Assembly: GCA_038373885.1 (NCBI GenBank)
Contig: JAWZYV010013161.1
Coordinates: 1 to 64,000, forward strand
Source: Cheiracanthium punctorium
Lineage: Eukaryota > Arthropoda > Arachnida > Araneae > Cheiracanthiidae
DNA length: 64,000 bases
Direction: 5' to 3'
The notes under the pieces are model-generated. The model was not told the origin of the DNA and did not search any database. It saw nothing but the letters and a program-made list of their open reading frames with translations. This document shows, in pieces, positions 54,410-64,000 of the stretch; the first letter of the stretch is position 1; each line of letters opens with the position of its first letter. Made by a program: the position numbers and the translations under genes.

Positions 54410-57325
54410 CAGAACGGAAATTTTAACGGACTGTTCCTAGAAAAAACACAAGCAACCAGGGCATGAGCGGAAATCGAACACTCAATCAAACGCTTTAAAA
54501 GTTTACGGGAGATTTTGTTTGTTTGTGGGATTACGCCCGATTAGTTACGCGTGGGCTCTAGGCCGAGGGGTGGTTTGCCCTCGATGAGGGGTCTTTCTAA
54601 GAATCCTAACCCGTATTTATCTTAAGTTTGGGGGACACCACGGAAACTCCGAACGGTTAGGTCGGCGGACGCGGCCTGGTTTCGAAGCAGGCACCTTCAC
54701 GTGCGGATAGGGGCAGATGGAATCCCAATACAAGAACTTAGACTTTTCTACCCTCCTGTTTGACAGGGGAAAACACGAGCGTGTGCATACTTAGACCTTT
54801 ATAAGCATCAGCAATTAATTGTGCAGTCTGTTCTCGTTTTTTCTTTCTTTTTTTTGAGGGGGGAGGGGTAATTGAAATTAATAATTGTTACAAATATATT
54901 TATTATATATTTATAATAAATACATATATATGTGTGTGCAGATATGTATTTACACACATATAAAGTAATGTATTGTCCTCATAGTAATGTATTTATTATT
55001 TATATATGTATGAATATATCAGTGGCGTAACTACAGGGGGGTTAACCTCCACCCACCCCACAATAAGGAATTTTTTTGTAATACAAAACGTATTTTCTTC
55101 ACACTCGCACAACACACACACACAACGATTCATGTATATATACACATATACATGAATCGTTGTAGTCGTAACCCCCCCCCCACCCCTATGAAAAATTTCT
55201 TCCTGCGCCACTGGAATGTATAAATACATTTTAATTTACTATATACAATAACTTATACTTAATAATGACTAGAGGTCAGAATTATTTTAACTAATATTGC
55301 AATGGCCACTAAATTTATTAAAAAGTATGCCAATAAATAAAAAGAAATAAATGAGATTACAAACGACTTCCTAAAAAAAGTTCATGCATTTTTTTCATTT
55401 TTAAAATAAAGGTAACGCTTTTCAACATACTTCTCTAACCAGTCTCTTAAAAGAAGTTAGTGTATCCTTCCCCTTCTGTGTCAATCGTTGCATTGGGAAT
55501 CGGGAAGCAACGGCAATCAGGGTTGAGGAATTCAGAATATTATTACCATAATCTTAGAGAACTGGACGCCAGAATTATTTAAACTACCGTTGTAATTTCA
55601 TATATTGAGTCTTTCATACAGCATCAAGATATTGAGTCTTTGGTACTGCTGAGACGCAACGTGTGCGTTTGGGCCATCGGGGAGCAACGACGATCAGGGA
55701 AGGAGAATCGCAGCCACCGTTTCTGTTCGATAAGAGGTAGCAATAGAAACAAAGGCAATAAATTATATTTTCATTCTGCCGTTAGAGTGTAATCTATGAA
55801 AGCTATTTTGTTTGCTCCTGTTAAAGTGCTTTAAATACTACACTTGCTACATTCATGGCAAACTATTTTTTCACAAACTCCAAAAACTAGTTATTGCTCG
55901 TGAATTTTTGCGTAAACAAGATTGGTTGCCTAACCTTGTTTGCGTTAACAAGGTTCAGCAGGATAGGCACCCTATAAAAAATGCTGGTCCTAGGATACGC
56001 CCAAATATTTTCTATTTTATGATTAGTTGCATTAAACAATTTATTTACAATCAAGCCGGTGCTGGAGACAGGTGAATGAGAGATACTATTGCACATGATC
56101 CCGTGGACATCGAAAGTCTGTGCTTAGTAAATTGAATAATTTCTAGTTTTATAAAACGAAAAATAAGTAAGTTTCCTTCTACCTCAAAATAAATCTTATA
56201 GTCTTAAAAATAAAAGTAAAATCACACCGAGGTACTGAGAAAATTAGGTTTATCCGTTTTTCCTCGAAAATGGGGGAAAGCATATAGGGTGCCAATTTAC
56301 ACATCTGGTCAGAAAAAGTAGGGGTCGTTAAGAAAGTGCGAAGCTGCTATTTTCTGATCAATCCTTTCTAACTCATATGCGGTTTCCCGATCTAACAGAG
56401 GTCAATGAAGTCGTTACCGGGCTATTTGAAGGTCGTTAAAAAGCCATTAAATTGTCCCCTCTCCTCGTTGTCAACTGTAAGGGTCAGTAGAGAGATATTT
56501 TTTCCGGTTTTTCTGTTTGAAGACACTCTACAGTTAGTTGGCATTTTGTTAGTCCGCATTGCATGATTTTTGTCTTTTTACGATGGACGAAATAACGCAT
56601 TGTCGCCTCTAAATCAAAAGAATATAGAGTTCTAAATTAGTGTATTGCTTCATTACTATTAGCTTTTCATGTTCAATAAATAAACAAATTAACACAGCGC
56701 ACACCAGAAACTAAATTACATAGAAGTTTTTAAAAGTTAATAAACAATTAATGCATGATATTTACTTCTACAAAGGAAGTTTTTAGACGAATTGCTGTCA
56801 AAAGTCCAGTTTTAAAAATTAATCTTGGAGTTACTAGTGCTATTATCTGAAATTCTGTGGTTATTTTTTTTATTAATTGGAAGAAAGAATATTTAAAAAT
56901 AAATTTTAAATTGAATATTTATATGCTTATTACAAAATTCTGATTAGTTGTAAATATTATCCTAAAAGGTTGTTTATAATATGTGTATATGCTATAAAAA
57001 AATAAGAAATACACTCGCAGCTATAAACAGCAATATAAATGTTACATTAAAAAAAAAAAAGTGCCAGGCGGTCATTATTGAAGAATCAAATCTGAAAGAT
57101 GGCCAGTATGGCCAACATTTATATTCAAATTTGAGAATCTCTTTCAACTTTTTAACTGTTCTCTCCTATCGAAAAAAAACCCCGCATAAGTGAAAATTTC
57201 CTTTTTGCGTCCAGCAGGCACCTTTTTAGGTGGAAAAATCCAATAAAATCGTCTGTGTGAATTAATGATAGACAGTAATGTATTCAATATGAAATATCAT
57301 AATGTTCTTTTTATGACCAAATCAT

Positions 57326-57362
<37 letters not shown>

Positions 57363-59064
57363 AAGGCGAATAGTTAAATACTGTTAAATCATTTTAACTC
57401 GTTACTGGCTGCTGTCATTTTATAGTTTTTGAACTGAATGATTCTCGTTTATGAGACTCATTCGTAGTCAAAGAAGTATTTCCAAAAATATGCATTCTAT
57501 TCTATGATTTTCTTAACATATCTATTAGTTGTATTTCCTATCTCTCTTTGAAAAAAAAATTTTTTTCTCTCATATAACAGACATTATTGAGAATGAAATG
57601 TGCGTATGTAAAATATAATACATAAATGCACGTCCACCAAAAAAATGTAAAATACACTATTATTTGTGTTTTAATTTTTTTTCGTAGACTTGCATTTATG
57701 TATTAATGGCGTGCTAATTAAATATATTTATAATTAAAAAAATTAAATTTTATGCGTATTATAGCGTTTAAAACGAAACATAAATCTAAAATGAGTTAAC
57801 AAATCACGAATGTCTACTTTATACGCAGACATTAGCTATATCGCTTTATTTTTGTAAGAAATGTGATTTAGATAACTTTTCTGGATTTATTAGTTTGTAT
57901 TTTTTCTAATAATTAGAATTGTTTTTGATTAGCTAATTATTATATTTGAAAAGTATGTTTAAAGACTTAGTTGCTTCTCTGAAAAGAAGTATTAGTTTTA
58001 CTTTCTGCAGAATGTTTATCAAACTTTTTATTTCATAAAATATTACTGAAGAGTAGTTAAAAAAACCTTTTTAATATTGATGATACATAAAATCAAATTA
58101 ACTCGTAACATAAAATCAAATTCTTCTATATTAATAAAGCAATGTGTAAAGTGTTAGTTAGTTTGTTTGAATGTGTCTCGCTGTGATCGTAGACCTACCA
58201 AATTTTGTACGGAAATTTTCCATGACAGTTCCCGACGCACCTCGAAGCGATTTTTTCAAAATTCGAATTATTTTACGAGATATCGATAAAAAAACTTATC
58301 GCAAAAGGCTAATTTTTGCTTTCCGCCATTTCGTAATTGTAACCCCACAGTGGAAAAAGCGCCATTTAATTTGCCACATTCGGCAAGTTTATTAAATGAT
58401 TCAGACTCTTGAAGTAAAATAAAAGAATAACGATTTTTTTCTTTTTGTGTCTAGATTATTTGTAAGGCTGTTTTTAAATTAAAATATCGTGTGCATGGGA
58501 AATCAGAGCAGGAATGAAATGTTTTATACTCAAAAGAAAAATATTATTTAAATTTTCTGAGACTAAAATGTGCGACTTTTTAATTTGGCGAAATATTAAA
58601 CGGTTTTGTGCGATTTTGAGGAGATTATTCTAATGCTTGGCGCAATTTATCGTAATTTATCGTCTGCTGAATACACCTGAGAATAAGGTTTTGAAATTTT
58701 CATTCAGTTGGAATTGTGCATTTTTCTGTGCAGCTTTTCTCCTACTAATGACTATGTCATTTTATCTCTCACCCCCTTTATTGAAAATTGTATGAAAAAC
58801 GTGTCCCAAAAATGCGACATAAAAGTATGCCACATAATTTTACATATATTTAAATACTATTAGTTCACAACAGCTTTAATCTATTGTTACAATATTTCGT
58901 AAAGCTACAGAATATGCTTCACATGTATTTTTTACATATATTTAAATACTATTAGTTCACAACAGCTTTAATCTATTGTTACAATATTTCGTAAGCTGTA
59001 GAATAGGCATCACCTGTTTTTTTCTATAAATAGGTTACAATAATATGAAATAAGTAACTCAAAA
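54410..59064 (+). repeat. array unit 5
   Basis: Has a private 43 bp insertion (54785-54827) and a private ~41 bp deletion near 56163 between AGTAAG direct repeats, plus single changes. Its right end runs into unique sequence, so it is the only unit in which the Helitron-like element continues to its 3' end. Confidence 0.95.
55020..55213. mobile_element. hAT MITE, array unit 5
   Basis: Same as 36407-36600. Confidence 0.9.
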
Positions 59065-60011
59065 TGTGTTACACAAAGTTGACAATTTTCAAATAGTAAG
59101 TTCGCTTAGACAACAGGAGTTTAGAATTAGCGATTATTCATTTTTCCAAAACAGAATAACTAATATCTTGAAAATGAAAAATAATTAAAGCAGATTATTT
59201 AAAAGCCGGTTCTCGTCCAGCTGGATTATTTGCTACCAGTAGAAATATTTGGCGGCGTTAACTATGCCATTATAGCAGTTTTAGTACACTTTGGATATTT
59301 GCTAGCGCGACGAGATGGTATAATTCGTGGTGTTAAGTACGCCAATCTGCAAACGATTGTGTAAATGAAAATATGGATAACGGTTTTCCGGTAACCTTAA
59401 ATGAACAGTAAATATAGGTTGTGAGCATGTGTAAATCGCCAAATAATGAAAAGTCGCCATGGGTGGCAGGCTATTCTGTCTGTTCCGTAGCTTTTATTAA
59501 CTTTACATGTACGCAAGTCGCCAAATAATGAAAAATCGCCATGGGTAGCAAATTCGCAAGGTGTCCAATAGGTTTTACATTATTAAAAATACAGCTGAAA
59601 TAGATGTTCTGATTTTATTACTCTTTAGCTCCTAATTAATATAACTTTTGAATGGCAACATTAAATATCATTGTGTTTCTGAGGAGTGCAAATAATTTTT
59701 CCAGCGATTATAAGCGGATTCCGCAATCCAGGTGGAGTATAGCTCAGGACCCGTACAACACGGATTCCCATAACAAAATATCTTCCGTGTTATGAGGGGT
59801 AGGGTGTCTACTGTAGTGTGAAGTTTAAATTTTATGTACCAATGAAGATGCAAGAACCAAGCAATGTGTAGCTTAGCTCAGTAACATTCTATCTGATCTA
59901 ATCTTCGGGTTTTGTCTGTTGAAATTATGTCTTTTTACGAATAAGCCTTATTAGGGCCGAATGCCTCATACGAAAAGCGAGCGTAGCGAGTCTGGGGGCC
60001 TTGGCCCCTAG
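58125..60011 (+). mobile_element. Helitron-like element, complete ends, 1.9 kb
   Basis: The 5' end TCTATATTAATAAAGCAATG is as in the array units. The 3' end has GGGGGCC-TT-GGCCCC followed by TAG and then T, i.e. a GC-rich hairpin next to CTAG|T, the hallmark of Helitron 3' ends. The base before the 5' TC is T, not the usual A, so the exact start or subtype is uncertain. The part after 59064 holds a ~36 bp direct repeat (GCCAAATAATGAAAA blocks at about 59433 and 59515). No Rep/helicase frame, so it is non-autonomous. Confidence 0.55.
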
Positions 60012-61160
60012 TTATGCTAAATTTTTCATAATCTGAATGACGCTTCTCCCCCTCCCAATAGTTCAATTTGTTTGTATTCTTTGGACAAAGTCCAAAACTA
60101 ATCATTCAGTAACAAATTATAGCAGTTTCGAAAATTTTAAATACCATCTCTCACCTAACAGGCAACCCTAAAAAAAGAATCTAATATTCAACAGATTTAA
60201 CATGCACGTTCTCTGTAATATGTTATCACATTCAGTTTGATTTGTAATCAGCTGTGGCTCGTTATTACTGGTTTTCTTTTTATAAGTGCAAGAAATTATT
60301 CTGATTCGTGGTAATTTATCTTGTTAACTCTTTGGTTTTAAATAATTCTTAGAATGAATGATTTATAAGTACATATATTTACATATAAATATTTTATTTT
60401 TGAAAGTATTTAATTTAAATATTACTTCTCTTATTTTTGATATGCTTTATTTTCAGAATTAAATTATGGTATTAATAAGTCAATTTAAAAAAACTTTCTT
60501 AAAAAACTTTTTATATCAAATGTTAGTATAAGTGTAATGTTTTTAAACAAATTTTCATTTCTAAATGCTAAAAAAAACCCTTTTTAAAGAAACTGGCTAA
60601 AAATTATTTAAAACTACTTTCTTAAAATGTAAAATATCGGCTATATATAACTGTAATTAAAATTAATTTTTAATTAGTTTTGTTGGAATAGTTTTAATAA
60701 TTATATTTTTACCATTATTAGTATTGCAAAGCTTATTCCCTTTCACCAACTTTGATTAAATATGCGCACCGGAGAAAAAGCGCATGATTTGAATGGGTTT
60801 ATTTTTTTAGTTGAGGGGGGGGGTGCGTGAAATGAAAAATGTGAGAAACAAGTGGGCGTCCAAAAGTGCGTAAACAGAGGTACATTAATGTATTTTGTAT
60901 TTATCTCTATTGAAAATTGCTATTCAGATAACTTTTCCAATAGCCCCATGGCCGTCCGAAACGCCTCATTACCCTTTAGCTTTTGATAAAGTTTTGTTCT
61001 TTTTATACAAAGAAAAGAAATTACTCTTTCGGATGCCCACTCCTTTCTTACATTTTTTATTTCAAGCGCCAACCCCCAACCAACCAACCCACCCACACTT
61101 ATTCAAAAAAATAAACCCCTTCAATATTGTGCGTTTTTTTCCGCCCACCGAAATGAATAG
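60012..61160. other. AT-rich stretch, nothing identified
   Basis: A-T rich with G and C homopolymer runs near 60816 and a Pro-rich open frame at 60895-61209 of low complexity. No gene or repeat is supported. Confidence 0.5.
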
Positions 61161-61162
61161 AA

Positions 61163-61375
61163 CCCACCATGGCCAAGTGATTGACACTGAACATAATAGA
61201 TTGCTTTAGTGTGTCAGTCCAGGGTTCTGGTCTACCGAGCGACTGTCAGTCTAACAATCTAGTTTCGGGCTGTTTTCTCATGTAACGCGAGTACCCGTTA
61301 GATTCCTGTGGCTGCGAATCTAATCGTCTGGAGTTTTGGACGACTTTCTCCAGATGCAATTTCTCCATGTATTAC
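61163..61375 (+). repeat. diverged tRNA-derived SINE, plus strand
   Basis: An A-box-like CCATGGCCAAGTGATTGACAC, a worn B-box GGGTTCTGGTCT, then GAATCTAATCGTCTGGAGTT, matching the body of the copy at 16060. The spacing is lengthened by insertions. Confidence 0.6.
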
Positions 61376-61577
61376 GTTGATAAGTAACACATGGGGAAAT
61401 TAAGCATCTTTACAAGATAATTCATTCAATTTTCATCATATGAAATTAACTTTAATCTTACAGCTTAAAACGTCATGCAACTATTGAACAGTTTTTAAAA
61501 AAATTAATTGCACTAGCGACTCGGAAAAATTTAGAATGTCTCTTTACAACTTGTACTGTGAGCTGTTACAATGATTC

Positions 61578-62167
61578 TACACTACTGGCCAAAAGTATTG
61601 AAGTTTGAGAAATCTAATCATCTTTTCAAGAATAAGCCCAGAAAGAATGGACATGAAATTTGCCATATTTAAATATTTTTGATTATTAGTATACTTGGAA
61701 ACAATACATCTGAAAATCACCGAAAAACAAAATTAGAGCTTCAGGAACCAATAATTTAAGATGGCACCGCGAAACACCGAAAGAAGTGTTGTAAAACATT
61801 GTGGATTCCATATCTAAAAGAGTGGCTGTTGTGATCAAAGTCAAGGCTGCTCAGCAACATAATAAATGATCTTTAGTTAAATTATTATCCTCTTTTTGCA
61901 GAATAACGTGAAATTAATTCTTTATTCCGACGATCCAAAATGGATTATGATTTCTGTAATAATGTATTTTTTATGCTACTTTTTAATAAATTAAATAATT
62001 ATTTTCGTTCTTTAACTTAATGCTATCTTGTCTTTGAAGTAATTAATCTGATATGTTGACATAAAAAAATATCAATTATATTGATTTTTCTTTTTGACGA
62101 GGGAGAGGGGGCTTAATCTTAAAGAGTTGGATTTCTGTAACTTGCAATACTTTTGGCCATTATTGTA
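61578..62167. mobile_element. Tc1/mariner-type MITE, 590 bp
   Basis: The left end TACACTACTGGCCAAAAGTA and the complement of the right end, TACAATAATGGCCAAAAGTA, both continue with TTG. The TA at each edge fits the TA target of Tc1/mariner. GATGGCACCGCGAAACACCG near 61761 may be a leftover of a transposase start, but no open frame follows. Confidence 0.85.
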
Positions 62168-62199
62168 TAAGAATTACAGAAGAGAATACTCAGGGAAAA

Positions 62200-62480
62200 T
62201 GCTAAACGTACAGAATTTCGCAATATTTCGAAGAGCGGTTAAATTATCAGCCCATTTTTGAAGACGATTTGTTTGCTTATGAATTTTTTTTTCTGGCTGT
62301 TGCATTGCATGTGACATAGCGCTTTACTGTTTGTGTCAGTCCATAGTGCATCGGGTGAAGAAGCATTATTATTATTACTACTTTTATTATTTTCGGGCCT
62401 TTAACATCACTGGTTAATTTTTAAAGCTGTTCAAAAGTCCTGTGACGGCGATTACTATTCAGGTAGAACAGCTTTAAAAA
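62200..62480 (+). repeat. dispersed repeat, empty-site partner of 21440-21960
   Basis: Matches 21440-21960 on both sides of a single TTAA at 62421-62424, without the 253 bp insertion. It shows that the insertion at 21652 used TTAA and duplicated it. Confidence 0.85.
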
Positions 62481-63032
62481 ATAAAGAAATTCAAAGAGCA
62501 CATACTAAATTATCAGTATTAGAAATTTGAAAATAATTCTGTAACTTAAAATGCAACTGATTCATAAAAAAATGAATTACTATTTTTCTATAAAAGGGGG
62601 AAAAAACATACGCAAAAGTAGTTTGTTTTAAAATATCGGTTTTCGTTCATACTTGTCTTTAGGAAAGTATCTATCGAGCAAGTGAAGTCTGTCTCAGAAA
62701 ATACACTTATCTTTCTAGAGCCAAGCAAGCACACTGGCAAGCACATCTGGCTGATTATAGCTGGGCTGTTTTCTGGGAAAATCCATGGGAGGGAGGAGAA
62801 GCGCTAATTGATCGTCTCTCGTGGAGATTTTTCGGAAGACTGGATACAACGATGCAATTTTCAACCGATCCCTCGCCCCCCGTGGATACAGAAAGAGGGC
62901 GATCGGGAAAGATGGGGGTAGACATTTTTTTCGAGGAAAATCCAGTACACGGAAAATTATACCTTCATCTCAGATGTTGGAACTATCTTATCTTATTTAC
63001 CTATCCTATCTTATCTTATGATTATCGTATAT
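62481..63032. other. no feature identified
   Basis: Less AT-rich than its surroundings between 62690 and 62960. Two overlapping frames of 66-76 codons begin there, but I see no splice-flanked exon or known motif. Confidence 0.4.
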
Positions 63033-63993
63033 GTTCCTCTTATCGAACTAAAATGTCATTGGTTACGATTCCCCTTCCCTGATCGTCGTTGCTCCCCGAC
63101 ACCCCAAACGCACACGTTGTGTCTCAGCTGTACCAAAGACCCAATTATGTTGATGTTGAATGAAAGACTTAATATATGCAATTACAACAGTAGTTTAAAT
63201 AATTCTGGCGTCAAGTTCTCTAAGATTATGGTAATATTCTGAATTCCTCAACCTTGATAGTCGTTGCTTCCCGATTGCCCAAATGCAACGATTAACACAG
63301 GAGGAGAAGGGTACACTAACTTTCAGAGACTCGTTAGAGACGTACGTTGAAAAGCGTAACCATTATTTTAAAAATGAAAAAAAAAATGTATGAACTTTTT
63401 TAGGAAGTGGTTCGTAATCTGAAGTATTTGTTTTTATTTATTGACATCCTTTTTAATAAAGTTAGTGGCCATGCAATATTAGTTAAAAATAATGTGACCT
63501 CAGGTCATTATGAAGTATAAGTTATTGTACTCATTATTAAGTAAGTAAAAAATTATTTATATATTCCAGTGGCGTAGGCAGAAATTTTTCTGGGGTTATG
63601 TATGCGTGAAGAAAATGCATTTTGTATGAGAAAAAATTCCTCATAGGGGGTTATAACCCCTCTCTCCAGTAGCCACGCCCATGGGCACCCATAAGGGGGG
63701 GGCAAGGTAGGGCACTTGCCCACCCAGAGTTTTAGGTTAATGTCTCATGATGTAAACAAATGGAAAAACCAGAACTAAATTTGTTAAAAGTTTGAACTTT
63801 GCCCCCTCTAGAAAAAATTTTTGAAGTTTGCCCCCTCCTCTAGAAAAATTCCCATGGGCGCCCATGGCCACGTCACTTATATTTTCATATATATAAGTAA
63901 TAAATGCATTACTTTATAGTAACAATCGTTGATACATATATATGTATTTATAAATATGTAATAAATCCATCTGTAACTATTATTAATTTCTCT
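63033..63993 (-). repeat. old inverted, diverged copy of part of the array unit
   Basis: On the minus strand it follows unit 1 from about 36250 to 37110: GGGGAGCAACGACGATCAGG, AATATTACCATAATCTTAGA, GACGCCAGAATTATTTAAAC and the MITE region correspond. Many substitutions and indels separate it from the array, while the five array copies are nearly identical to each other. So it is a much older copy or another member of the same mobile family. Confidence 0.85.
63567..63879. mobile_element. hAT MITE with nested insertion, in the inverted copy
   Basis: Starts CAGTGGCGTAGGCAGAAATT, the counterpart of the right end of the 194 bp MITE, and ends near CACGTCAC. It is about 120 bp longer because a second element edged by CCATGGGC.CCCAT motifs (about 63679-63870) sits inside. 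Confidence 0.6.
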
Positions 63994-64000
63994 TCGAAGC

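Larger units (their letters stand above)
35831..59064 (+). repeat. tandem array, five head-to-tail copies of a ~4.65 kb unit
   Basis: The sequence CAGAACGGAAATTTTAACGG starts at 35831, 40492, 45142, 49791 and 54410. The units are 4661, 4650, 4649, 4619 and 4655 bp long and differ by only a few dozen visible substitutions and small indels. The array ends at ...AAGTAACTCAAAA (59064). No convincing coding exon lies in the unit; its open frames of 60-87 codons have no start context, splice or family support and are simply repeated five times. The array begins about 260 bp upstream of the gene's start codon. An assembly error is possible, but shared and private variants between copies argue for real copies. 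Confidence 0.95.

Noticed and set aside
35831..59064. CRISPR array or satellite centromere
   Set aside because: The 4.65 kb unit is far too long and complex for CRISPR, and five copies with embedded transposons do not resemble centromeric satellite.
60895..61209. 104-codon Pro/Thr-rich plus-strand frame
   Set aside because: Low-complexity C-rich DNA, overlapping a SINE head at its end. No motif or splice support.

Overview
The window looks like nuclear DNA of an animal, most likely an arthropod and perhaps a spider or other arachnid. It is AT-rich and almost free of long open frames. It is packed with short non-autonomous DNA transposons and tRNA-derived SINEs, and it carries one thin gene with 40-180 bp exons and introns up to 7.7 kb. 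There are no bacterial-style genes, operons, CRISPR arrays or phage. The taxon is inferred from repeat style only.

Gene (minus strand, 35572 down to 3772). I reconstruct a spliced gene of eight exons plus one in-frame cassette candidate. Every junction has a plausible acceptor and donor, and the phase carries through from a short first coding exon (MANLRAN) to a stop codon. The product is 241 residues, or 269 with the cassette exon: a compact N-terminal ~150 residue region, then a Ser-rich stretch and an Arg-rich tail. I do not recognise the family.

Introns (positions 3.9-35.5 kb). They hold much of the mobile DNA: a ~3.1 kb TIR element present twice (485-3662 around the 3' end and 29674-32739 in intron 1), TTAA-bounded fold-back elements including a 945 bp compound palindrome, four hAT-type or related TIR elements with visible target-site duplications, at least five SINE copies, and minisatellites.

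Tandem array (35831-59064). Five near-identical copies of a ~4.65 kb unit stand head to tail. The array starts about 260 bp upstream of the gene's start codon. Each unit contains a truncated SINE, a 194 bp hAT MITE and a 5' end resembling a Helitron. Only the last unit runs on into the matching 3' end (60011), so the duplication breakpoint falls inside that element. Variants shared between copies conflict with one another, which indicates exchange between copies.

Right flank (59065-64000). This part has no gene. It holds a Tc1/mariner-type MITE, a SINE, a paralogous empty site for the TTAA element found at 21652, and an older, diverged, inverted copy of about 0.9 kb of the array unit that runs to the window edge.
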